Below are positions 1 through 13,092 of a stretch of DNA of 64,000 nucleotides, in pieces. This DNA comes from Lithospermum erythrorhizon. Lineage: Eukaryota > Streptophyta > Magnoliopsida > Boraginales > Boraginaceae. Positions within the stretch are counted from its first letter, which is position 1, and each line of letters starts with the position of its first letter. A program made the translations under genes and the position numbers. Below the pieces are notes generated by a model. That model saw nothing but the letters and a program-made list of their open reading frames with translations. It had not been told where the DNA came from and did no database searches. Location: positions 1 to 64,000 of the forward strand of contig JADFUC010000836.1 of the NCBI GenBank assembly GCA_019722365.1. Direction: 5' to 3'.

Positions 1-119
1 ATCAATGCTTCGTTTCAGTTACGTATTTATATTCAAAGACATCGTTCAGATAACACAATTATTTTTACTTTAATTTTTCATGCAAATTTCATTATTCAAT
101 TCACAAGAATATACCTCGT

Positions 120-360
120 ATATTATCTTTCATCCGAACAAATTGTTGACATTTTGGGATTGCGTATCGAGGCTTTGACATAAATTACTTTTTATTCGAT
201 AATCCGAAAAATATAAAATTGATATCATTGAATTTGGTTTTAAAAATATTTTTATATTATTTGTTTTGTAATTTTAAAATGCACATAAAAGTAATTGATG
301 ATTAAAGTTATATGTATGAAAAGTAGAGAAAAGTCGATTAATTTAGAAATGGATATAGTA
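120..360. mobile_element. MITE-family sequence (TTGGTTTTAAAAATATTTTT type)
   Basis: Shares GGATTGCGTA, GAATTTGGTTTTAAAA, and AAGTAATTGATGATTAAAGTT with stretches at 15600-15790 and 16350-16570. It is also related in inverted orientation to 56688-56912. The edges are uncertain in this copy. Confidence 0.5.
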
Positions 361-2049
361 TATTATTAATTTATTACTCATTTCGTCGATATGATTTTAC
401 TCATCATATGTTATTTTCAATCTTTAATAATTTTATGTTAGTTCATGTATGTATTATATGTAAAAAACTATTATTATTATTATTCGGAATATTATTATTA
501 TTAGGTACAGAACTATTGTTATTAATATTATAATAGATATTAAATAACCATATCTTTGAGTAAAATTATTAATGTGTGTTAATATTAATATTGTTATTTA
601 ATTTCATGAAGATATGTATTTTTATATATTGGGGATCAGAAAAAATTAAAATTATAGTTTTCAATTCATACCAATTTAACTTGATATAAAGCGAAATAAT
701 TTGATGATCTGATATTGATGATCGGTCGTCAATCGTTAGTTAGATGACATTAAATTATTAAAGTAATATATTATCTCTGTGACATCTCGGTTTTGTATAG
801 TATCTACATGGATTTGATGAAATTTTTATTGTAATTTTTTATATTATATTTAAAAAGAATTGTTGTGATCAAGTATCACTTGAAAATAAAAATATTAATT
901 AAAAAAAATCGAATGAGTATAAATTTTTATCACAGTTTTTAGAATGATTCGAATTAAACATGAAAATTATGCTCCGATATTTGATAAAATCAATTACGTA
1001 TAGATGCGTCGCATCTCATTTCTTAGTTATTAAAATATACTAGTATTTTTTTACCGTTCAATTTATATATACCATCTGTGACAAAAGGTTATTGTCACTT
1101 ACAGTATATAAATATATAAAATAAAGTAACTATGACTTGCGTAGTTCATTAGATCCACCAGAAACATAACAAATTGTTTGAAGGGGTTATATAATATTAC
1201 TTGGACGAAGATTTTTAGTAAATATTATTGAGAATGTTGCTAGTTGCTAGAAATGTTCTAGAATTGTACTACTAAATTCAGAAAAAAAAAAAACTCCCTA
1301 CGTGAAAAATCACATCATGAGAAATTGGACTAGTCAGACAATGCACTCATTTATTTACAATGTAGTTCAGTATATTCCAGGCATCCATCACGCACATAAA
1401 CGTCATGAATCGTTTACTGAAGGAGAACACGTCCTTCATAATATGTCAAAATACTCTGAAATTTGGTTTATAAAATCGTGCGATTTATCTGCGGCGTCGT
1501 TTAGGGATAGCGATGGATAGGATTGGAAAAGGTTTTAACCTCACCAATACCTACATTAAGTTTATAAGACTCAAAAAATAGGCGGAGCCATAAAACTATC
1601 GTCCGTCATAAGCCAGACCTAATCCAAAAACTTCCCCGTGGTGAGGGTTACACCGGGGTATGTTCATGATCTCCATCCATGATATTTTATTAACTTTGAC
1701 CATGCATACATTATTAACTACATACTTCCTACAATTTTTTTTATTGTCGTTTTGGTTCTTGAGCTCTCCAATTTTGACATAAATAACTTTTAATTAGAAA
1801 ACAATTACAGAAAATAATATTAAGATTTTTAAAATGCATATAATTATATAATTTCTTATTTGTTACACTAAAGGAATGAAAAATATTTTCAATTAGAAAT
1901 TTATCTCAAAAAACCGTTCACGTCAATTAAATTGAATTATAAAATGACTATTATGTAAATATTTTGAAAAAATAAATCCAACTATATCAATACTACTTAT
2001 CAGTAAAAGAAATGGTATACGATGAATTATAAGTTTATAAACGTAATTA
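361..2049. other. AT-rich intergenic DNA
   Basis: Short open frames only (for example 1302-1520), without recognisable motifs or composition bias toward coding. A small GC-richer patch at 1480-1670 (GCGGCGTCG, CCCCGTGGTGAGGGTTACAC) is unexplained. Confidence 0.5.
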
Positions 2050-2320
2050 GAATATATATGAAACCTAAAATTACTTCCTCGGATTTCCTTTTTATTTGCG
2101 GCTACAGTGCTTAATTTTTTGTTTGAAAATGCACTTGTCATTCTAGCATGAAGATTGTAATTACATTTTAATGCAACTTTTCACTTCTTTTTCTTATTAA
2201 ATTATCAATCAACTAATTATATAATTTCAATTAATTGACATTTTATATTTCAATGTACTTTTGACTATTTTTATTTTTTTAATCTATGTGCAAATATTTA
2301 GAAAGACAAGTAAAAATGAA
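2050..2320. mobile_element. MITE-like repeat (ATTATCAATCAACTAATTAT type)
   Basis: Shares AAATTATCAATCAAC, ATTTCAATTAATTGACATTT and TCAATGTACTTTT with 15150-15390 and 44084-44343. The terminal repeats are poorly preserved here. Confidence 0.5.
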
Positions 2321-2490
2321 TGAAAATAATAAAAAATTAGTATATATATTAATTATTTAATTAAAAATTTCGCATTTATATATATGGGTAGGGTTTATCC
2401 TATACTACTTGACCACGCCCGTGCACAACGGGTTTAGAAATGAAAACATGTAAGCCGATCGATACCCAAAACCGATCTAAAAAACGATCC

Positions 2491-2635
2491 ATGGATAGGG
2501 TTGGTTTGGTACTACCCGTCAGTTGTGTTAAGATTATATCCTTAATCATTTGTTTATTTGACCCTGGATAGGGTTGATTTAGTACCATTCGGATTGTGTT
2601 AAGATTATATCCACTTAATCATTTGTTGTTGACCA
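2491..2635. repeat. Two-copy tandem duplication, about 73 bp each
   Basis: Copies at about 2491-2562 and 2563-2635 share GGATAGGGTTG, GTGTTAAGATTATATCC and TTAATCATTTGTT. Flanking DNA is AT-rich without genes. Confidence 0.75.
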
Positions 2636-3028
2636 CAATTGATTGAATGTCAAAATATTAACTTATGACAATTGTTATTATTATTTATTAAATTACTCTG
2701 TTTCAATATTTTGAAAGAGAAATGTTATTATTAAAATGAAATTCAACTTAGTTTTTTCATACTAATATAAAAAAAAGATTATAATATTTTTAATAGACAA
2801 GCTATAATTGAACTCTATGCTTCCTATAAGACATTATTAACAATCAAAAACTAAAGATAATCTAAGACCTAGTTCTTTTATTTTGAAATTTAGTTACATA
2901 AAAGACTACATACATGTTCATAATCAATTACAGTAATAAATTAAAGTAAATCAAAAGTAAACAAGGCTGATGGCATAAGATTTTTAAAACTTAAACCCGT
3001 TAAATCATCCATATTGGTTTGAGAAACA

Positions 3029-3271
3029 CGCCACCGAGCGTAACTCAGGCGGTAAAGAACTTGAGTGCTAGCGCTAAAAGCACCGGCATTATCCTAGTCT
3101 CCTCATGTAGTGTGCGTTCGAGAATTCGACAAGTGGCGAAATCTACGTATTAAAGTGATTTAAAGGGGAACTCGAGTATCACGTAGGTTAAGGCACATCC
3201 CGCCGTTTAATCCATATCCGGGAGACGGGACGTTGGCCCATTCATTAATGAGGAGTTTGTAGTTTTTTTAG
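3029..3271 (+). mobile_element. tRNA-derived SINE
   Basis: A pol III A-box-like GCGTAACTCAGGCGGTAA at 3039-3055 and a B-box-like GCGTTCGAGAATTC at 3114-3127 are spaced as in a tRNA head. A body and a short T-rich end (GTAGTTTTTTTAG) follow. A second partial copy of a similar head (AACGTAACTCAATTGATA) lies at 3391-3480. Confidence 0.6.
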
Positions 3272-4448
3272 AAAGACAAAGTTCCACCCAGTCGAATCGA
3301 AATGTCTAATCCAAATTAAATGAATGGATTAGCAAATGTGTTCCCTAGTAAGACATATTCCTCGGCAGGAAGGATTGCATATGTTGTCCCAACGTAACTC
3401 AATTGATAAAAAAGCTAAAAGTATTAAGTATCGGTGGTTTAAGCCTTTTCACCTTGATGGCAGTTCGACTTCGCATAAGGAACAAACCTTGTATTAAATT
3501 AGTTAAAAAAGAAAAACTCTAGTCCTTGATCAATTCAAATAACGTCCACCTCAAGTAGTATTTGGCAGAAATTTGAGGTATTAGTATTAATGTTTCACAA
3601 TAGAGGTTCCCATATATCTTGAATGGAGGTCAATCAATCAAGCAAGTTGCTGATTAGATAACTTATCACGTGCATGGGGTTATGATACCAGAAACACGGA
3701 GTATTCTCTTCTTTTTTTTTTGATAAATAATTCATGATATTAAGTAAGTAGGTTGTGCAGCAGCCTTCGCTATTGTGTGTTACATGAAGCGAGAATTACA
3801 TGAAACAGTCAAAGTACCTAATAACGATGTCTTTCAAATTTAAAAAACATCCAATACTAGTTGGTAACCAAAAAATCTCACAATTCTTCATGTTTCCTTC
3901 TTGAATACGACTCTCCAATCATCGATTAATACTTTAACCTTGTAATTCCTAAATATACTTGCAAATAAACCATCGGTAATGATATAAACGAATCTAAACT
4001 CTTTCTTTGAAGGGGAGAGTTATTGAAATTAGCCATAGCGAAGCCAGAGAAAATGAAGTAGGAGCATCCACGTCGCCAGTTGTTGGTGCGGAAGCTTAAA
4101 GGAGATCTTGATGAACATTCGGACCCCTTGATGATCTCAATTCGGTCTCTTGTGCATTAGAAATACCAAGATAAATCTTGGTATGCATTTGGAAGATAAA
4201 ATAGATCTATTTGAAAAGGAAGAAGTAATGCAGTGAGAATTCTGCTGCAGAGCTAGAGTCTGCTTTAAGTGCTAAGAGGCTAAGCTTCCACTGGAATGTT
4301 GACCATTAAATGTGCCAATGCCTTAACTTAGAGGCTCAACCGACTCCACTCAAAGTCTAATGATCGTCGTGTTTTAAAGGTGACTTAATTTCTTTGATAA
4401 GTCAAGTAATTTAAAGTACTACCAAAAAGAAGGAGCTCATAGATGTTT

Positions 4449-4770
4449 TTATGCATCGATTTTTAAAATTAAAGAGGAAAAAAAGTTTTGAATTAGTAGA
4501 ATCGGAAAAATGTTCAAAGCAGGACGAATGTCTTGAATAAAGGAACATTCAAAGAAAAGAATCTTGACTATTTTCATTATTTGCGCAGAAGCGAAAGACA
4601 GCAAAGAGGTGTTAATATTAATTTTAGTTTTACATGCTAAAAGATCCGTAATGGGTACTCTATTGGTAAGAGTTTCCCATAAGAATATTTTAATCTTTTG
4701 GGGAAAGGAAGCTTTGAAGCTTATTTCGGACACGAGGAGGATTGATGAGAAGGTGGAGGTGAGTTCATGT
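4449..4770 (-). pseudogene. LINE reverse-transcriptase zinc-binding domain remnant
   Basis: The minus-strand frame contains FPQKIKIFLWETLTNRVP followed by ILFFECSFIQDIRPALNIF. This matches the plant non-LTR zf-RVT domain pattern (P-K-FLW-----R, then HLFFECPFA). The expected Cys pair between them is missing, so the domain is broken. It is probably the 3' end of a decayed LINE, and I could not follow the reverse transcriptase upstream. Confidence 0.65.
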
Positions 4771-5307
4771 TATTGATGGAGAGTTGTGATTCGTTTGTAG
4801 AGGTTTTTAGTTAGAGAGCGAGTCTTGGGCCATTTCTTTTCATCTGTCGTTCTTGTTGGACAAATTTTGAAATTACTTAAAAACTAATATAGGAGGGAAA
4901 ATAGAATTGAGTAAGGAAGAGTTTAACCCCAGGAGTATTCTTTTGAAGTAATTATACTGGAGTTTATCAAAACTACATACTGTACATATTCATAATCAAT
5001 TACTGTATATTGCGTGCATCAGTGAGTGCAGATGGAAACATTTACTAAGCTCGATAGGATGGATATAAGCCCACATGATGAAATTCCGACATTACAGTAT
5101 TATTAAAATGAGTCAAGTATATGAAAAAAAATTACATTGATCTAGCTAAGGAGAAAAATTATAAATGGGATAGATTAATAATAAAAATTTATAAAATTTT
5201 AAGAAAAATATAGCATAAATATATGTTTTCTAAAATATTTGTATTAAAATTAACATTTTAAAATGTTCAAAAGCGGGCGAGACCCTCCTTGATCCGTGAA
5301 TAACTAT

Positions 5308-6122
5308 GTTGATATGAGATAATCGATCTCATAAAATGCCTGTTGAACAATTTAAATTGTACATCCGATTTATACATTCAATCTATATAAGTTCACTATA
5401 TATTATTGTGTTGGACAATTAATATTTTTAGAACACATCGGCGTTAGAGTTTCTGAAGTGAAAACTGCAGGGTCGCTCGTAATCTATGTATTGTCTGATA
5501 GTCGGTTAATATTGTTTAATATATTACCGTTAATGGATTACGTTCTAAGAGGTCACCACTTATGAAGCTTGATAAACTTGAACTATATAATAAATAGTAT
5601 TAAACTTCACGGTATAAGTGAAGCGTCAAAGGCTTGATCGGGACAAGAATTGAATCTGGGACGTAGGGATGGACATGTTGGGCGTGTAGATTGGATGAGG
5701 ATGGAATTGTTCTCGAGCATTCCCATTTGATAGAGATGGTTAGAGCGTTACAGTTAAACGAGGATAAGATTTGAGGAGTTCTTTTCTATTGGAACTCTCC
5801 TTAAGCGTTGTCTATATAAAGGAACTAATTTGATTTGGAAAAGGTTAGTGCTCACATTTTATTTCAGAAATAAAATCTCTCTTTCTCCTCTTCTTGTTAA
5901 ATGACCCTGCTCTTTGTGGAAGAGAAATATTTCTCTTCCGTATTTTATTCTAGTAAGTTATAATCGTTCTAGTTTGGAGATTGATTCGATGAGTATTGTG
6001 AAGCGGTCCAATTCATATTAATTTTCGACCAAAGGTACCTGATCGAAGTCGATGATTTATTATTTTTGTATAATCCATAGTGATACGGGATTACGTATCC
6101 GATAGGTTAAACTATTATTATG
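5308..6122 (+). repeat. 5' LTR of the degenerate element
   Basis: Starts TGTTGATATGAGATAATCG, matching TGTTATGAGATAATCG at 11871. The end is placed where similarity to the other copy stops, after TATCCGATAGGTTAAAC. Confidence 0.75.
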
Positions 6123-6469
6123 TAAAACACTAATAAGTGGCCTCAAAGCTCGAGTTATGTGATTACAATTATGTAAAATATTATATACTTGTTTTCTTGA
6201 ATTTTACGGAATTTGTTTTGCATGTTTTTGGAAGTGATCCTAAATATGTTTAAATGTCGATAGTTGAATTATGTTAATAAAATAATTAAATTTAATTGAA
6301 AGTTAATTATTTTGAAATATATCAATGAAAAAATTTCAAATAATTTTTTAAATTTTTTAATTTTTCGGATTTTTACGGAGTAAATTTTATATCAATTTAT
6401 TAATTGAAACGAGTAAAAACCATCGGTCTGTTAGAATTGTATCGGGCGGTAAAAAGTCGATAGATTATT

Positions 6470-6760
6470 GCCGCTCGATAGCGCGTGTGATGGCGTCGGC
6501 GGTGATGTCGTCGATTAAAGGTCAGCAAGGAGTTGACTCGGTCAAGTCAAGCTGAGTTGACTCGGGTGAGCCGAGTTGACCCGACCCGACTTCGACCCGG
6601 ATAGGCTTGACCGCGTGGCGATTGCGTGGAAGACAACGTGTGCGCCCGCGTGGCGACGTAATGCATGCGTCGTGTCATGTATATGGTTGCCACGTGTAAA
6701 TGCGTGTCGTCGATCCGGCTTGGTGCTGGGTTGGGGTGTTTGGTTTCTTTGGCACTTAGT
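6470..6760. repeat. GC-rich segment with repeated GAGTTGACTCGG-like units
   Basis: Within the AT-rich 5' part of the LTR element this stretch is GC-rich. It repeats GAGTTGACTCGG, GAGTTGACTCGGG and GAGTTGACCCGA at 6531-6580. The TTGAC cores match the W-box that WRKY factors bind, but no regulatory role can be shown here. Confidence 0.5.
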
Positions 6761-8333
6761 GTGCCGTGTGGGCATGATCCCGGTTGGATTAATTTAATGG
6801 AATTGATTGAGTTTTTGGTTGATCAAAACAGATCTTTTTTGATGGACTTTGCTAAAATTGATTTCTCAAACATTGATTGAATTGAATTAATTTAATTTTG
6901 ATAGAAAGTTATTTTAATTAATTATATTATTCACATTATAATTAGTTCTAATTAGATTAGATTAGATTAAATAATTGTTCTTGGAATCAATTAAAGCTAA
7001 TAAAGATAGTTTGATTAATTTTAATTTGGTTAAAATTTAATAATAGAATTCGAATTAGTTTAATTAGGATTTGAGACCTATGATTATTGTATAATTAGAG
7101 TTTGAATTATAACATATTTTAAAATTCAATCATTATAAATTGTAAAATGAGTAATTTTGGAAATCTTTGATTATTTAATATTAGATGATAAGCGAACACT
7201 ATGATTAGATTATTCCATTGACTTTATATGAATCAATTAAATGGTTTATTTGATGATTATTCTTGACGTACAATGGGTATGCCTACTTTATATTTCATCC
7301 GTATGTTTAGTTTAATATTTGATTACCTATAAATTACATATACTCTTATGCTATTTATGATGGATGATATGGTTTATGATATAATGTTAATATTATTTAT
7401 ACTTATATATAGTGCATAGATATTTACTTAAGGTGTACTAGTTTTTGTATTCTTAATGCAATAAAGCGACATAATTAATAATAATCGATTTACCAAATTA
7501 ATTACTGAATCTTGATCCCACCTTAGTGGATAGGCCATTGATACTGAGGGAAACTATGTATATATTGGAAATATTTCAGCTGTATTATATTACGATTTCG
7601 ATGTGATGTTATATTTTCCTTATAACTTTCATGATTCTTTAGCTTGTTTGATTGATACATGACATGGTCGTGAAGTCAAATAAATATAACAAATCCCACT
7701 TAGTAAAAAGTAATTAATATCATGCAGCATAAAGTTGGAATAAGATCATATGTGCATGGACTTACTAGTATGGCGGGCAGTGTTGTCTAGGTCATCATTT
7801 CGATGGAATAAGTCTAAATTAATTATTCTAGAACTGAACTTCTGTTGTCGTTTTTGAATTCACGTTTAGTATGTTTGAGTACTTTCGGTGATTTCAATGT
7901 AAGTGTGACCGTTGACATAGAGAGATTGCCAGCAAATTAGGATGAACTCTTGGTAATCCCGAGATGATAGTCATAGTGTGTGATAGTACCTTGCTTACAT
8001 AGCTTAGATCGGAATGTGATGCAGTCTTCAAATTTAACGATTCCATATAAGTTCTTGGTATACTTTTTGTATTTAGTGGGATTGTAAACACTAGAATAGT
8101 TATTCTTTTTGGAACATATAATATTTTATGACATATAATTAAGTTGTTCTTCATGGACTTTCTCTTTGTAATTATAGGAAGTTTTTGATGCTGACCTTTA
8201 TTCCTTGCATACAATGATCCCATGGCGGCATAGTAGTCGCGATGGCTTAAAGCGACCCTTCAAATTGAGGATAAAGGATATGTGTTTGAAAGAGAGAAAA
8301 TCCGAGGATTCTTAGGGTTCATGATGCCATACT

Positions 8334-8747
8334 TTGAAACATGAATACGAAGTATTTGAAAGATTAGATGCAAGTTTGCATAGACTGACGACTTCAAAGA
8401 AGATATTCACGCTTTCGAACCCAATGATATATATGATCGGTGAGTTAGGCTTCGTAGAGGCTGAAGTCAAAGCGTTTCAAAATGTGCAGTTATCTAACCT
8501 AAGCGAGCGAAATTCCCGTGTCCGATATGATGGGATTAATCCAGGCTACTCCGGTGCTGGGAATTTAAATACCAGGGTGTTGGAAAAGGATATTATTCAA
8601 GGTGTATATCGAGGACTGCTCCTAGAATGGGAGTGCAGCGTACATGATCCGGTGAGGCAAGAACCCATTTTGTCTACGATTCTGAGACAAATACAAAAGG
8701 ATGTAAGAGAAATTACACGCTTTACTTTAGGCGACTTTGAGGCTTAA
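8334..8747 (+). CDS. Unrecognised 137-codon reading frame inside the degenerate LTR element
   Basis: The longest open frame inside the element. The translation runs from MKHEYEVFERLD to FTLGDFEA with no signal, membrane segment, zinc knuckle or catalytic motif that I can identify. It is probably a decayed part of the element's polyprotein or a chance frame. I do not assign a function. Confidence 0.2.
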   Translation: MKHEYEVFERLDASLHRLTTSKKIFTLSNPMIYMIGELGFVEAEVKAFQNVQLSNLSERNSRVRYDGINPGYSGAGNLNTRVLEKDIIQGVYRGLLLEWECSVHDPVRQEPILSTILRQIQKDVREITRFTLGDFEA

Positions 8748-11700
8748 AGAAAGCGGAGATGGAAGCAAGCAGTCACGTGATGATGGATGTTGCTGCAGCT
8801 CCCCAAAGGAAAGCAAGGAAATATGCGCGATGACTTTCACGGATTGAGGCGTGATACTATCACCAGATCCGTTTTGAGAGAATCTTGTCGTACTATGACT
8901 TTAGATGCTTCACGTACGTGCAATAATGTTGTTGACGTGTCGATGCTGACAATTTTCTTGAAATATGCGAATTAGTAAGAAACTGGCAGAGATGAATTAC
9001 GGACCACTTGGGTGGGCGTTAGCGGATGACAACGCTAGAGGACTGACTTTTTATCATTTTAGTTAGACTACATTTATTACACGCATTGTCTAGTTGTCAT
9101 CTGTTTTGATCATTAATGATATTTTCAATTAGGTTTTGAACATGGATATTTTATTTTTATGCATTGAGATTAATTCAGTGCGTTGTTTATTAATCCTTAT
9201 ATATAATAGCCTCTAGACAATATAATATCTCCGTTATGTTAGTTAGACGATATGAATTTATCATAGTATGCATGTCCATAAAATTCAAAGTAAAATGCTT
9301 AAAATCTCATCTCTAACATTATATTAATTGTAAGGATACATTAACTAAAGATCGTACAGACTGAAATCTTTAGAATCGTATATTTCGAATAATATAGTCG
9401 AAATGTGAGCGACACTTAAAATTCATAATCCGTAATCTTTCGTGAGCTTAAAATTAAATGCTCAAAAACAACATATTTTTTGAGAACCATAAATCAAGAT
9501 TTATGAGAACACAAACACTCTCGTTACTAGTACAATAATGTTGCTTGAAATACAAATGTGTGCATTTTACTAGTGTATTTAGAAATACATTAAGAACATT
9601 TAGATAATTCAAATGATTGAAATCGACTTGAATGAACATTTAATATTCTATAATTTGTCGAATGAACTAGAGTTTATCTAATAGAACCATATTATATATC
9701 CACCATTTGCTTCCTTTAGCAGCTTTAACAAATATGTATCATCAATAATAAACATCTGAGACATCGCTTAAATGTGATATGGAAGCGCTCATGTGGATTT
9801 GAAATCTTATAAAATTTTCACCCATGTCAAAGAAATTGATAAATTATAAGATGAACTTGAACTTGTTGTTACTCTGATAGTAATCCTATTAAAATGTGAT
9901 CTTTTGAAGGATCTGATCGTGAGCAGCGGATGATGATTCAAGATCGGAGATAGTTTAATATACAAATGCATATTTGGATATTAACTATTTAATCAAAATA
10001 ATTAGGTTATTAAGGAATAAATGACTATCACAATACAAATGATTAATTAAATAAATGTCCGTATTTACGATGCGACTGATAAACAAAATTTATCAATCGG
10101 GGTGATTCTTGTATTGGAGAAATTATCAATTAATCTACAATTATTTTAAATCATCGGTTACAATAGTTGATGCACCACGTAAGTTAATGAACAGTTCAAA
10201 TCATTTGAGTTCATTAATGGAAATTAGGTTCTTGTATAGACAAGAAGGTCAGTGGAAGCTACACAGCATGTGCAAGTTAGTATGTGAAAGACATTCTAAT
10301 AATAGAGAATAACACAACCAGCTCAGATCAGGTTGTGTATGAATTTCTCTATGGAAGGGTCAAGGGAATGCTCGAATATTTCTAAGGTTTCATAGAGATC
10401 AAATTAATTGAACTCAACAAGTTGAGTTATGCTTATACTGATAAGGCATTTAACCGAGATCCAAATTGAATACCTAAAAGAAAGAATCTTTCCAAGGTAA
10501 ACAACTTTCTCCTTCCACATCATAAAGTTGTATAATGGGAAAGAAGAGCAATGAAGAGATAGCGTGTTTATCGATTTGCCCAATTCTTAGAGAGGCGTTA
10601 TCGGTCTACCGGTTGGGATAATTTGACGATAAGCAATGTTGTGAACATCTTGTTCAGAGACAGTACAATATGAAATGACTCTGAGAACATGGCCAGATGC
10701 GGTTACAATACGAAGTTGGCAGATAAGAAACTGAGTTGGTTTCTGACCTTTGATGAGTAATCTTGAAAGTTGCTGGAAGTAGTGTGGCGTTAAAGATGGT
10801 TATCTCAGGTAAAGCACACGAGCTAAATCAAGATCTCGTTATTGATCCAAGCGAAGCACTTAGAAAGTGATACTTCATTCAAAGAGTTGAATATAGAAAT
10901 TACTGACTTCCCATAGACTTGAAGACAAAAGTGACACTTTCTTCTGCGCCGGTAATCAATTACACTATTATAGACATAGTAAGGAAAATAGCTCGAGAGC
11001 CTAGGTGGTGCTAGATTTGAGTAGGGCCTAGTGATTTATCTAAATGTAAACGGCCAGTTGTGTGACAATGCTCTTGAATCCCAAAGCTTGAATTCGAGAC
11101 TATATCATTATAAGTAATGATAGTGTATTAAAAATATGCGCTTTTGGCGTTACTACAAGTGACAAAACTTTGATTGCTGGCCCGATCTATAATGCCGAAG
11201 AGATCTTTGGATATGGCTTGATCCCGAACAAGAAAACCTCTAACAAGTTAAGAGAAACGATCAATTGTCTCGTCCCTAATTAGGTATTCACTTATTGGAA
11301 TCAAACACCCAAGCGACTAGTATGTGTTTGATTGTGTTGATCAATTTTCTTGGATCAAAGATTATGGATACTACAATCAATCGTAGATTATGCAGAGCCA
11401 TGATGCGGGACCATGACCGCCATGAGAACTTGGAAGGTAAATTATCTATGTCCCAAGAAGATTGTCACAGAGCTTATGTTGAATGACAATTCATAGACCT
11501 AAGTTTTTCATGGGTATTGGAGTAATATGCTTTGATCTTTTCAAACGTCCTGCGAAGCGAGGGAGGATTATAACGACAAATGGTGGAATTATGCTATAAG
11601 AGTATAAATGAGAAGCTAGTGATAGAAATTCATATAAAGCGGATAAATCATTAGATATCTGTAATCTTGGGAGTTAAAGAATTTGGTGGCGCCGCGCGAC

Positions 11701-11870
11701 TCCCAGTGGATATCACGTTAACTTTGTCCATTATTGTGAGCTAGCGGATCACGAGTTTAGTTACACACATTTTACCAAAGCAGTATTTGGAAATCGCGTA
11801 TCGAAGGAATGCGTGGATCTTTGTATCAAAACTGTTGATACTATATCGTGTCGTCCAAGGTCAGAGTAAG

Positions 11871-12752
11871 TGTTATGAGATAATCGATCTCATAAAAAAG
11901 CCCGTTGAACAATTTAGATTCTACATCCGATTTATACATTCAATCTATATAAGTTCACTATATATTATTGTGTTGGACAATTACTATTTTATGATTTGCC
12001 GGCATCGACATTAGGGGTTACGATGGCTTACTAGGATCCTTTCATGTCATATATTATCGATAGTCGGTTAATATTGTTTAATATATTACTATTGTCGTTC
12101 CCTCCTAAGAGCTCACACATAAAGATTAAACCGAACTATATAATAAATAGTATTATTAAACTTCCACAGTATAAAGTGAAACATGAAAGAAACGATCGGG
12201 ACGAAAAATCGAATTCCGGGACATAGGGATGGACGTGTTGGGCATGTAGATTGCATGAGGATGGAATTGTTCTGGAACATTCTATTTGATGGAGATGGTG
12301 TAGAACATTCTAGTTAGACAATGATAAGATTTGAAGAGTTATTTTCCTATTGGAACTCTCCTCCAACTTTGTCTACATAGGAAGACTAATTTGATTTGGA
12401 AAAGGTTAATGCTCACATTTTATTTGCAAGAAATAAAATCTCCTCTTTCTCTCTTCTTGTTAAATGACCCTGCATTTGTGGAAGAGAATTATTTCTCTTA
12501 TGTCTTTTCAATCCTAGTTTAGCTTTAATGGTTCTGAAATGCAAAAGCATGCGGAAGAGTTAAATCGACTTGCTCAAGTGTATTGGACTATCTGGAATCT
12601 TTTTTTTGGGTATTGTAAGCCAATTCAATTCCGGCCCTTAGCCCCAGTAATAATTTTCGACCAAAAGGTACACAACTCGAAGTCCAATGATTTATTGTTT
12701 TTATATAATCTATAGTATGGGATTAGAAGTATCCGATAAATTAGAAACGATT
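11871..12752 (+). repeat. 3' LTR of the degenerate element
   Basis: Homologous to 5308-6122, with extra sequence near 12525-12640 that the first copy lacks. The TATA position reads TCTACATAGGAAG here, so the promoter motif has decayed in this copy. Confidence 0.72.
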
Positions 12753-12831
12753 TATTATCGTTTCCATGATAATTATTTACTTTTACTTTCTTTTTTTCTT
12801 TTTTCAAGGACCAATGTTTATATATCTTTCA

Positions 12832-13092
12832 TGCGTTTCTAAAAAGGCTATACTTTTTGAAACTTTTTTATAGTTATCTTTTAAAACTTTGACCTTAAAT
12901 ATATTTGTTTGTGTTGTATAATATTTGATAAAAAATATAACAATGGAAATAATTTGAAATGTATTTTTCATTGTGATAGTTTTTCATCAAACAACATACA
13001 ATATAAACAAATATATTTCTACGGTCGAAGTTTTAAAAAGTACAATGCTCAAAGGTAAAAGCTAGACCGTCTTTAGGAATGAAGGGAGTATT
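12832..13092. mobile_element. Palindromic Stowaway-like MITE, copy 1
   Basis: Near-palindromic: TTTGACCTTAAATATATTTG on the left pairs with CAAATATATTTCTACGGTCG on the right. It ends in GAAGGGAGTA. It is closely related to 24717-24969 and more distantly to 19550-19720. Confidence 0.65.

Larger units (their letters stand above)
5308..12752 (+). mobile_element. Degenerate LTR retrotransposon of unresolved superfamily
   Basis: Two long direct repeats (5308-about 6122 and 11871-about 12752) frame a 5.7-kb interior. The repeats share TCTATATAAGTTCACTATAT, GGATGAGGATGGAATTGTTCT, GATTTGGAAAAGGTTA and a matching right end near TATCCGATA, at visibly imperfect identity with indels. A TATA box TCTATATAAAGG near 5812 fits plus-strand transcription. 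Inside, every frame is short and I recognise no gag, protease, reverse transcriptase or integrase motif, so the interior is either very old or non-autonomous. Exact termini and target duplications could not be fixed. Confidence 0.75.

Noticed and set aside
1302..1520. 72-codon frame at the left of the window
   Set aside because: Isolated, with no recognisable motif and no splice or promoter context.
3039..3127. Possible tRNA gene
   Set aside because: A and B boxes are present, but the sequence does not fold into a clear cloverleaf with an anticodon stem and acceptor pairing. The long body fits a SINE better.
6542..6880. Overlapping open frames on both strands at 6.5-6.9 kb
   Set aside because: High GC and repeats depress stop codons here; translations show no motifs and both strands are equally open.
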